A stretch of 11,797 bases of DNA. Origin: Lachnospiraceae bacterium UBA935. Its GTDB lineage: Bacteria; Bacillota; Clostridia; Lachnospirales; Lachnospiraceae. Positions 7,240 to 11,797 of this stretch are shown piece after piece. The stretch is taken from contig DBDJ01000009.1 of the NCBI GenBank assembly GCA_002293525.1, forward strand, positions 1-11,797, given 5' to 3'. Numbering within the stretch: the first letter of the stretch is position 1; each line of letters opens with the position of its first letter. Position numbers and translations under genes: made by a program. Below the pieces are notes generated by a model. That model saw only the letters and a list, made by a program, of their open reading frames with translations, did not search any database and had not been told where the DNA came from.

Positions 7240-7275
7240 AGAACGAGCGGTATCAGTGATGATACCGCTCGTTCT
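7240..7275. repeat. Perfect 16-bp hairpin with GTGA loop
   Basis: AGAACGAGCGGTATCA (7240-7255) and TGATACCGCTCGTTCT (7260-7275) are perfect inverted copies around GTGA, a GNRA-type tetraloop in RNA. A run of five T lies 11 bases further on, so it might act as a terminator, but the spacing is not classical. On the minus strand its central 18 bases (GCGGTATCATCACTGATA) are identical to the hairpin at the end of the YafQ-like toxin gene at 10417-10444. Confidence 0.75.
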
Positions 7276-7313
7276 GCTCATATGACTTCTTTTTGGTCTT
7301 ATGAGGTGAAATT

Positions 7314-7424
7314 ATGAGCGATATAATGTTCCGGTGTGATGATTACATATTCAGCTACCGTGTTGGAGGAATACTGCTGCGTGACAACAAAATACTGCAA
7401 AGGACACAGGATATTGACCGATAA
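7314..7424 (+). pseudogene. Truncated NUDIX hydrolase, N-terminus only
   Basis: The 36-residue reading frame starts MSDIMFRCDDYIFSYRVGG and continues ILLRDNKILQR before reaching a stop. This is the typical first beta sheet of a NUDIX hydrolase, whose members cleave nucleoside diphosphates linked to other groups. The catalytic NUDIX box (GX5EX7REUXEEXGU) should follow but is absent. The sequence after DNKILQR is unrelated, and I see no continuation in other frames. Translation signals are still present: GAGGTG at 7303-7308 lies 5 bases before the ATG. It is read as a remnant of a gene cut by deletion or insertion, with the junction near 7400-7424. Confidence 0.7.
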
Positions 7425-7439
7425 CCCGCCGCGCTATGC

Positions 7440-7463
7440 GGTTAAAATGAAAAGGTTTTAACC
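7440..7463 (-). terminator. AT-rich hairpin at the end of the hydrolase gene
   Basis: GGTTAAAA (7440-7447) and TTTTAACC (7456-7463) are perfect inverted copies. The hairpin contains the stop codon of the isochorismatase-like gene on the minus strand. No T-run follows on that strand, so termination is doubtful. Confidence 0.25.
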
Positions 7464-7949
7464 TAAAAGGTCATTCAAGCAAATAATTTTACAGCCATTA
7501 CTTTCATAATAACGTAACATATCGTCAATTTTCTTTTTATCCCAACTGGTAATGCAATCTGACAAGACCGTAACTTTATAACCTGTCTTACGCATATTAT
7601 AGCAGGTTGATTTAACACAAGCAGTAGCGTCTGCTCCTGTTATGTAGAAATCGCATATTTCGTTTTTGCCGATAAAGTCCGTGAAATCCTCGCTTGTTAA
7701 TGCGTTCCCTTTGGATTTTGTGAAAACATTTTCTGACGCTATTTTTAGGTCAGGAACTAATTCAACCCCGTGAGTACCCGGCTTGAAAGTCCTCGTACCG
7801 GCTGATAATTGTTCATGTCTTATATAAACGACATGAATATTGTTATTGACCGCCCAATCAATAGCTTTATTGATATTGTCAATGATGTCCTTGTAATTCT
7901 TTGTTATGTCGTTTTGAATATCGACTATTACTAAGGCTTTTTTCTGCAT
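7458..7949 (-). CDS. Isochorismatase-family cysteine hydrolase
   Basis: This small cytosolic protein of 163 residues is an alpha/beta hydrolase of the isochorismatase-like superfamily, which includes nicotinamidases and various amidases. The expected catalytic triad is visible: D10 in VIVDIQND, K78 in FTKSKGNAL, and nucleophile C111 in TGADATACVKST, which also carries the usual cis-peptide region. The length is near the lower end for the family. The ATG at 7949 has AGGAGG (complement of 7957-7962) 7 bases upstream. The gene is divergent from the WYL regulator and shares its control region, which suggests the regulator controls it. Codon use is AT-rich compared with the trk genes. The substrate cannot be deduced. 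Confidence 0.88.
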   Translation of the reverse strand: MQKKALVIVDIQNDITKNYKDIIDNINKAIDWAVNNNIHVVYIRHEQLSAGTRTFKPGTHGVELVPDLKIASENVFTKSKGNALTSEDFTDFIGKNEICDFYITGADATACVKSTCYNMRKTGYKVTVLSDCITSWDKKKIDDMLRYYESNGCKIICLNDLLG

Positions 7950-7991
7950 GGTGGTTCCTCCTGATAGGTAGATTTATTTAGTTGCTTTTTC

Positions 7992-8037
7992 ATTATACCA
8001 TGTAATTATTGACAACAGCATGGCAACAATATATAAT
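7992..8037. promoter_or_regulatory. Divergent promoters of hydrolase and WYL regulator
   Basis: On the plus strand TTGACA (8009-8014) and TATAAT (8032-8037) are separated by 17 bp, a perfect consensus promoter that reads toward the WYL gene with a leader near 28 nt. On the minus strand an extended -10, TGGTATAAT, has its hexamer at the complement of 7992-7997 and reads toward the hydrolase. GACAACA (8011-8017) and GGCAACA (8022-8028) form a direct repeat 11 bp apart, one helical turn, in the plus-strand spacer. It is a plausible operator for the adjacent regulator. Confidence 0.75.
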
Positions 8038-8071
8038 GATAAAAAGAAATTTTTGGAAAGGCGATTGTCAG

Positions 8072-9013
8072 ATGAAAGTTGATAGACTTGTTAGTATTAT
8101 TATGATACTCCTTGATAAAGAGCGGATAGGCGCACAGGAGTTAGCGGATATGTTTGAAGTTTCGCCTCGCACAATCTACCGCGACATAGAGGCTATTAAC
8201 ATGGCGGGTATTCCTGTTCTCTCAACATCAGGAGTAGGAGGCGGCTTTGAAATCATGCCGAACTATAAGATTGATAAAAAGTTTTTTTCGACTACCGACC
8301 TTTCCGCTATCTTGATGGGACTTTCCAGTCTTTCCAACATGATACGAGGTGATGAACTGGTAAACGCCCTTGCGAAAGTCAAGAGCTTTATCCCCGCCGA
8401 CAAAGCGAAAGACATTGAGTTAAGAACAAATCAAGTATATATTGATTTAAGTCCGTGGATAGGCAACAGGAACATACAGCCATATTTAGAGATTGTCAAA
8501 ACGGCTTTACAGGAAAGCAAGTTGCTTTCTTTTGAATATGCCAACCGCTACGGAAACAAAACAGCACGAACAGCCGAGCCGTATCAGCTTGTTTTGAAAA
8601 GTAGCTATTGGTATTTTCAAGGGTATTGCCTTGTGAGAAACGATTATCGTTTGTTCAGACTATCCCGCATATCAAATCTACAAATACAAGAGGGAACTTT
8701 CACGCCGCGAGATTATCAAAAACCGCAGTTAGATTTTGATGATATTTTGGAAACTATGCAAACAAAAATAAAAATCCGTATTCATAAATCTGTCATGGAC
8801 AGGGTGCTTGATTATTGTTTTTATGAACACTTTACGCCGGACGGTGACGAGTATTACATTGTTAGTTTTCCTTTCATAGAAAACGATTACTACTACAATA
8901 TTCTTTTCGGTTTCGGGGATAAATGTGAGTGTTTAGAGCCGTTACACATACGCTCAGAAATAAAGCGGCGAATACATGATATGGCTACCATTTACGAAAT
9001 GAAAGACGAATAA
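8072..9013 (+). CDS. YafY-type HTH/WYL-domain transcriptional regulator
   Basis: The 313-residue protein begins with a DeoR/HTH_11-like helix-turn-helix (about residues 5-55; GAQELADMFEVSPRTIYRDIE), followed by SGVGGGFE, a typical wing of YafY proteins. A WYL domain occupies the middle; its signature reads W180-Y181-F182 in SSYWYFQGYC rather than W-Y-L. A C-terminal WCX-like extension follows. WYL domains bind ligands or nucleic acid and control stress and phage-defence genes. The start is ATG 8072, with AAAGG about 10 bases upstream. An upstream in-frame TTG at 8009 lies inside the -35 box of the promoter and is rejected. It is divergent from the hydrolase gene and probably regulates it and itself. 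Confidence 0.9.
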   Translation: MKVDRLVSIIMILLDKERIGAQELADMFEVSPRTIYRDIEAINMAGIPVLSTSGVGGGFEIMPNYKIDKKFFSTTDLSAILMGLSSLSNMIRGDELVNALAKVKSFIPADKAKDIELRTNQVYIDLSPWIGNRNIQPYLEIVKTALQESKLLSFEYANRYGNKTARTAEPYQLVLKSSYWYFQGYCLVRNDYRLFRLSRISNLQIQEGTFTPRDYQKPQLDFDDILETMQTKIKIRIHKSVMDRVLDYCFYEHFTPDGDEYYIVSFPFIENDYYYNILFGFGDKCECLEPLHIRSEIKRRIHDMATIYEMKDE

Positions 9014-9207
9014 AAACGGCTTATCTTGCTCCTTTTTCTACCGTTCCGACTATCAAGCCTGTAAATGGACGGGTAGTATTTTTTTGCTTGTATGCGGCGA
9101 AAAAATCTCCAACCTTAAACCATTGACAAGCTTGATTTTTGTCGTGTCATTTCGCCGCCGAAAACGGGGAATAGGGATAAACCCTGTCCCCGCTTTCGAC
9201 CGCTACA

Positions 9208-9345
9208 TTGTACAGCAAAACCGTCTGCACTACTGCGGCGGTTGCCGTAGGTTATGCAGGGAGTATCATTCCTGGAATTGATAACATTAGTAAGGGGTTG
9301 AACTGCCCTATATGCAAGAACAAATGTGGCGCTTTAATTTTATAA
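9208..9345 (+). CDS. Possible small peptide with CPICKNKC motif
   Basis: This is a TTG-initiated frame of 45 residues running from LYSKTVCTTAAVAVGY to LNCPICKNKCGALIL. The CPICKNKC stretch resembles half of a zinc ribbon. There is no good ribosome binding site, and in-frame stops lie just upstream. The last 21 bases, from 9325 to the stop, lie in the inverted repeat that flanks the toxin-antitoxin segment. It is more likely a remnant of a mobile-element gene than a functional peptide, and I cannot name it. Confidence 0.2.
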   Translation: MYSKTVCTTAAVAVGYAGSIIPGIDNISKGLNCPICKNKCGALIL

Positions 9346-9371
9346 CCTCCGCCATATCCGTCAATGATGTC
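9325..9371 (-). repeat. Flanking inverted repeat, left copy
   Basis: The reverse complement of this 47-bp stretch matches 10545-10592 at all but one single-base indel and one C/T change. The two copies bracket the yefM-like and dinJ/yafQ-like genes. On the minus strand the left copy is open in the frame DIIDGYGGGYKIKA, and the indel breaks that frame in the right copy. This suggests a duplicated gene fragment rather than a transposon end. Confidence 0.85.
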
Positions 9372-9430
9372 ACTAAAATATAAAATAATCTATTTCGATA
9401 ATATGCATTCTCTATATGTATCAAAAAGCT

Positions 9431-9469
9431 TTGAAACACATACAATATAGTGGTACAATAAATTGTACA
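9431..9469 (+). promoter_or_regulatory. Promoter and operator of the YefM-like antitoxin
   Basis: TTGAAA (9431-9436) and the extended -10 TGG-TACAAT (hexamer 9454-9459) are spaced by 17 bp. Over the -10 box lies a perfect 7-2-7 palindrome, GTACAAT-AA-ATTGTAC (9453-9468). It contains TGTACA at 9464-9469, the core hexamer known for E. coli YefM-YoeB operators. Autoregulation by the encoded protein is a good inference. Confidence 0.7.
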
Positions 9470-9508
9470 GAACATTGAACGTTATTACTGATGGGAGGGA
9501 CGGTGTAT

Positions 9509-9751
9509 ATGTTAGCTGTAAATTATAGTACAATTAGAAGCAATTTAAAGGAGTATTGTGACAAAGCAACAGACCAGTACGAAACAGTTATTGTCACACG
9601 CAAAGATGAAAAGAATGTGGTTCTTCTCAGTCTGGAAAAATATAATGCTATAATGAAAGCTGCCCGTAATGCGGAATATCTGGATAAGATTGATAAGAGC
9701 ATGGAGCAGGTAAAACAGGGCAAGGTAGTTGTAAAGACAATCCAGGAGTAA
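9509..9751 (+). CDS. YefM/Phd-family antitoxin, without a toxin partner
   Basis: The 80-residue protein starts MLAVNYSTIRSNLKEYCD and continues with TVIVTRKDEKNVVLLSLEKYNAIM, the classic Phd/YefM DNA-binding fold. The C-terminal helix (residues about 45-80) would normally cover the toxin. ATG 9509 is chosen over ATG 9491 because GGGAGG (9493-9498) lies 10 bases before it. YefM is usually followed within a few bases by yoeB, a ribosome-dependent RNase, but the next 130 bp encode nothing like it: only a small hairpin (ATTCTG/CAGAAT, 9755-9770) and then the promoter of the next module. It is probably an orphan antitoxin that still represses its own promoter, or a remnant after toxin loss. Confidence 0.85.
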   Translation: MLAVNYSTIRSNLKEYCDKATDQYETVIVTRKDEKNVVLLSLEKYNAIMKAARNAEYLDKIDKSMEQVKQGKVVVKTIQE

Positions 9752-9820
9752 ACCATTCTGTTCACAGAATAGAGAAGGTAAAAGTATTCTAGGGAAACAT
9801 ACAAATGTAGTGACAACGTA

Positions 9821-9849
9821 TTGATAAAGTGCAGCTTTCTTGCTATCCT
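9821..9849 (+). promoter_or_regulatory. Promoter of the dinJ/yafQ-like operon
   Basis: TTGATA (9821-9826) and TATCCT (9844-9849) are spaced by 17 bp. The leader would be about 29 nt and contains AGGAG at 9871-9875. Confidence 0.5.
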
Positions 9850-9884
9850 ATATAAGGAGAGAAAATTGAAAGGAGTCTATGAAG

Positions 9885-10157
9885 ATGTCTACAGTACAAT
9901 TTCGCACTGATGAAACAATCAAAACGCAAGCAAGCGCAATTTTTCAAGAACTTGGAATTACTATGTCTGATGCAATTAATATTTTTTTACGTCAGTCTAT
10001 TATGCACGGCGGGCTTCCGTTTGAACTTAAAATCCCAAAGTACAATGAAGCGACTCTCGCCGCGCTGATCGACATGGAGCAGAGCAAGGGGAAAGGTATC
10101 CATGGTGTTGATGTGAATACTGCTCTCACCGCTTTGAAAGGTGATGACGACGAATGA
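9885..10157 (+). CDS. dinJ: RelB/DinJ-family antitoxin
   Basis: The 90-residue protein begins with a ribbon-helix-helix DNA-binding fold: strand VQFRTDETIK, then two helices ending in SDAINIFLRQSIMHGGLPFELKIP, the hallmark of DinJ/RelB. The C-terminal part (about residues 50-90) should wrap the toxin. ATG 9885 is preferred over ATG 9879 because AGGAG (9871-9875) is then 9 bases upstream rather than 3. Its stop overlaps the toxin start by four bases (ATGA at 10154-10157), so the pair is translationally coupled. It should neutralise the following toxin and repress the operon. Confidence 0.92.
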   Translation: MSTVQFRTDETIKTQASAIFQELGITMSDAINIFLRQSIMHGGLPFELKIPKYNEATLAALIDMEQSKGKGIHGVDVNTALTALKGDDDE

Positions 10158-10435
10158 ATGTGCGATGGAGAAATCAATTTAAGAAGGATTACAAGTTACT
10201 AATGAAACAGGGTAAGGAGATGGCCAATTTGGATCACGTAATCAGCGAATTGGCCATTCCAAATCCATTGTCAGAAAAATATCGGGACCATCAATTAAGG
10301 GGAAATCACATAGGCTATAGAGAGTGTCATATTGAGCCGGATTGGCTTCTGATTTATGGATATGAGATGCTGGAAGATGGTGAATCGCAGTTGCCCCTTG
10401 TAAGAAGGTTCAAGTACGGGCGGTATCATCACTGA
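10154..10435 (+). CDS. yafQ: YafQ/RelE-family toxin with aberrant C-terminus
   Basis: The 93-residue product belongs to the YafQ-type mRNA interferases, which cut mRNA on the ribosome. Equivalents of three E. coli YafQ active-site positions are visible: H46 in YRDH, H59 in RECH, and D63-W64 in PDWLLIY. The family normally ends with a segment like RTGSHSDLF that supplies the last catalytic histidine. Here the protein instead ends VRRFKYGRYHH, and the last codons lie inside a hairpin shared with the tRNA-side repeat at 7240-7275. A frameshift or sequence replacement near 10404-10412 would explain this. Whether H92 or H93 can substitute is unknown; the toxin may be inactive or attenuated. The start overlaps the dinJ stop. 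Confidence 0.85.
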   Translation: MNVRWRNQFKKDYKLLMKQGKEMANLDHVISELAIPNPLSEKYRDHQLRGNHIGYRECHIEPDWLLIYGYEMLEDGESQLPLVRRFKYGRYHH

Positions 10436-10444
10436 TATCGCCCG
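10417..10444. repeat. Hairpin at the toxin 3' end, related to 7240-7275
   Basis: CGGGCGGTATCA (10417-10428) pairs with TGATATCGCCCG (10433-10444) through one G-T pair around TCAC. The toxin stop codon is inside it, and a T-rich tract follows, so it may terminate the operon. The core GCGGTATCATCACTGATA is identical to the minus strand of the hairpin after the tRNA. Confidence 0.7.
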
Positions 10445-10544
10445 CTCTGCGTGTTTAATTTCTTTTCTGCATATTTATTGCTACTTTTCTGGTTTTTCCT
10501 CATTAATCAATCCTTCATTGAGTTATATGCTTACATCTGTTAAC

Positions 10545-10592
10545 GACATCATTGACGGATATGGCGGAAGGTTATAAAATTAAAGCGTCACA
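10545..10592 (+). repeat. Flanking inverted repeat, right copy
   Basis: This 48-bp stretch is the inverted partner of 9325-9371. A start-like ATG at 10561 opens only 17 codons and has no ribosome binding site, so I do not call a gene. The surrounding 10445-10725 otherwise contains a hairpin at 10616-10639 (AAATGCAA with TTGCATTT) and the repeats before the XRE gene. Confidence 0.85.
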
Positions 10593-10682
10593 ACGCACTA
10601 ACCGCAATTTATAGCAAATGCAACCTGCGGTTTGCATTTAGAACTTCAAAAGTGGTAGAAAATTACGGCATATCAAAGTAAC

Positions 10683-10704
10683 ATTGAAACAATATTGAAA
10701 CAAT
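10683..10704 (+). promoter_or_regulatory. Tandem 11-bp repeat before the XRE gene
   Basis: ATTGAAACAAT occurs twice in immediate succession (10683-10693 and 10694-10704), about one helical turn per unit, and ends 6 bp before the ribosome binding site AAAGGAG (10711-10717). It is a plausible autoregulatory operator for the downstream repressor. I see no convincing -35/-10 pair next to it. Confidence 0.4.
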
Positions 10705-10725
10705 AAAACAAAAGGAGACACGCCT

Positions 10726-11418
10726 ATGTCATTAGGTGAAAAACTATCTAAATTGCGAAAAGAAAACAACTATACTCAAGAACAATTAGCAGATGTCCTT
10801 GGCGTTTCAAGACAGTCTATTAGTAAGTGGGAACTTAATATCGCATATCCCGAAACTGATAAATTGATATATTTAAGCAAGTTATATAATGTATCAATTG
10901 ATTACATTGTCATGGACAGTGACAACAGGTCGCAAGACATGTCAGATGAAGTTTTTGAAGAACAATGTAATGTAGATTATAGTTCTTTCATTGGAAGTTG
11001 GTGTAACATTGAACTCAATAATTGGGATATCGGATATACGATGGTCGCTGTTATTGGTCAAGATAAGCGATACCTTTGTTTTTGCCAAACGGATAGGAAA
11101 AAAGCATATAAAATCGGATTTGTATTAAAGCGCCAAATTGACGCTGTGACAAAACTTGATATGAGTGAAAAGAAGCAGAAGGCTCTCCCCAAATTTCCCG
11201 AGGTATTACCCACTGCTTTTGACCCCTATGACCTTCTAATGGGAAAAGTGTGCGATATTCAAATGCATTCACCTAACCTCGCTGCATTTATTTTGTCCAC
11301 AGATGGTTATCAAAAGGCTTTAATTGTATCTGCTGATAACAATAATGTAGAAATAAGGGATGAAGGAACCAGCACAATTCTTAGTAAAAAAGATATTGTG
11401 GGCATAGTGGAAAGCTAA
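10726..11418 (+). CDS. XRE-family regulator with unrecognised C-terminal domain
   Basis: The 230-residue protein starts with a Cro/C1-type helix-turn-helix (residues about 5-59): LRKENNYTQEQLADVLGVSRQSISKWE, then YPETDKLIYLSKLYNVSIDYI, as in many Bacillota regulators. After an acidic linker (about 63-80), some 150 residues form a separate domain rich in alternating hydrophobic residues, perhaps beta-rich, with W and C residues (FIGSWCNIELNNWDIGYT). I do not recognise it. It has no membrane segment. The ATG has AAAGGAG 8 bases upstream. It precedes a broken RelE/ParE gene by 71 bp. It may sense a ligand through the C-terminal part, but that is inference. Confidence 0.85.
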   Translation: MSLGEKLSKLRKENNYTQEQLADVLGVSRQSISKWELNIAYPETDKLIYLSKLYNVSIDYIVMDSDNRSQDMSDEVFEEQCNVDYSSFIGSWCNIELNNWDIGYTMVAVIGQDKRYLCFCQTDRKKAYKIGFVLKRQIDAVTKLDMSEKKQKALPKFPEVLPTAFDPYDLLMGKVCDIQMHSPNLAAFILSTDGYQKALIVSADNNNVEIRDEGTSTILSKKDIVGIVES

Positions 11419-11489
11419 ATGAAGCTTCTTACAACCGCTTCAACGGAAATAAAAAATGTTACTTAATCAACAACGGGAGGCAAGAAAGA

Positions 11490-11797
11490 GTGTATAAACT
11501 TGAGTACCTATCTGCTGCCATCAATGATATTTTGGAGGCAGAGGATTACTTATATGGATTGATCCTCCGTCTGCGGATATTTTCGCGGAAGCTATAAAGA
11601 ATCAGACGAAGTCTTTATTGGAACATCCGCTGATGTATCGAGCTTATGAAGAGAACGAATATTTCCGCTGTATGCCGTTGCCTTATGAATATCTTTGTTT
11701 CTACCGAGTGGAGGATGAGATAGAAACCATTAGAATAATTATTGGAGGTTTTGAGTATGAAAGAACGCATTATTGGGCTGGACAATCTTCTGGGGAA
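11490..11797 (+). pseudogene. Frameshifted RelE/ParE-family toxin
   Basis: A GTG start at 11490, with GGGAGG at 11475-11480, opens a frame reading MYKLEYLSAAINDILEAEDY, typical of the first strand and helix of ParE/RelE toxins. It then runs to a stop at 11595-11597 after 35 codons. From 11558 another frame continues the same protein: IDPPSADIFAEAIKNQTKSLL, then EHPLMYRAYEENEYFRCMPLPYEYLCFYRVEDEIETIRII. Inserting one base near 11556-11558 restores the frame. The end is also abnormal: the second frame runs on past the usual C-terminus without a stop before the window edge, overlapping the next gene start. It is most likely inactive, unless the shift is a sequencing error. I see no antitoxin gene directly upstream; the XRE gene occupies that place. 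Confidence 0.75.
11757..11797 (+). CDS. Start of an unidentified gene, cut by the window edge
   Basis: ATG 11757 is preceded by GGAGG (11744-11748) at 8 bases and reads MKERIIGLDNLLG before the window ends. It overlaps the tail of the broken toxin frame. Thirteen residues are too few to identify it. Confidence 0.4.
   Translation, partial: MKERIIGLDNLLG

Larger units (their letters stand above)
9014..9490. other. Intergenic region with degenerate mobile-element-like sequence
   Basis: No intact gene is supported in this stretch. A weak stem (CCTGT with ACGGG, about 9057-9072) before a seven-T run near 9079-9085 could be the terminator of the WYL gene. A 9-bp inverted repeat, GCGGCGAAA (9094-9102) and TTTCGCCGC (9150-9158), encloses 47 bp. 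Next comes a good hairpin at 9165-9192 (CGGGGA with TCCCCG, AGGG with CCCT). The stretch 9325-9371 is an inverted copy of 10545-10592. The rest, to the yefM promoter, is AT-rich and featureless. Confidence 0.55.

Noticed and set aside
8009..8071. Longer N-terminus of the WYL regulator
   Set aside because: The TTG at 8009 is the start of the -35 box TTGACA; ATG 8072 lies after the promoter and begins the normal domain.
9084..9281. 65-codon plus-strand frame in the intergenic region
   Set aside because: It spans two inverted repeats, has no ribosome binding site, and its translation resembles no protein I know.

Overview
The window suggests a Bacillota genome, most likely a gut-type member of Clostridia or Negativicutes. 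The evidence is strong AGGAGG-type ribosome binding sites, TTG and GTG starts, consensus sigma-A promoters, a TrkA/TrkH potassium system, a DUF3810 protein, and small toxin-antitoxin and WYL/XRE regulator genes typical of such accessory DNA. The genus cannot be told from this sequence.

Layout. Positions 1-420 hold the probable C-terminal part of an unrecognised helical protein. Positions 436-1746 (minus strand) encode a sodium:alanine/glycine symporter of the AGCS family, with a promoter and a dyad near 1805-1842. Positions 1747-2981 contain no credible gene. They hold two copies, in opposite orientation, of a palindromic element of about 245 bp (E1 and E2). Each has long terminal stems, two apical hairpins and short tandem repeats on its outward side. 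The arms of each element have changed together, so folding appears to be conserved. I do not recognise the family, and this is the strongest candidate for something undescribed.

Positions 2982-6976 are a co-directional trkA-trkH-DUF3810 cluster: a potassium uptake gate, its channel subunit, and a membrane-anchored putative zinc metallopeptidase. A tRNA-Leu(CAG) with its own consensus promoter follows at 7080-7162.

From the tRNA onward the DNA becomes more AT-rich and looks acquired. It contains a truncated NUDIX gene, an isochorismatase-like hydrolase divergent from a WYL-domain regulator, about 475 bp of degenerate mobile-element-like sequence, and an orphan YefM-type antitoxin with a TGTACA palindrome in its promoter. 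Then come a DinJ/YafQ-type pair whose toxin has an abnormal C-terminus, an XRE regulator with an unknown C-terminal domain, a frameshifted RelE/ParE toxin, and the first codons of another gene at the right edge. A 47/48-bp inverted repeat (9325-9371 and 10545-10592) brackets the two antitoxin/toxin modules. A hairpin with an 18-nt identical core occurs both just after the tRNA and at the end of the toxin gene. The right half therefore reads as a decaying accessory island beside a tRNA, built from successive small insertions.
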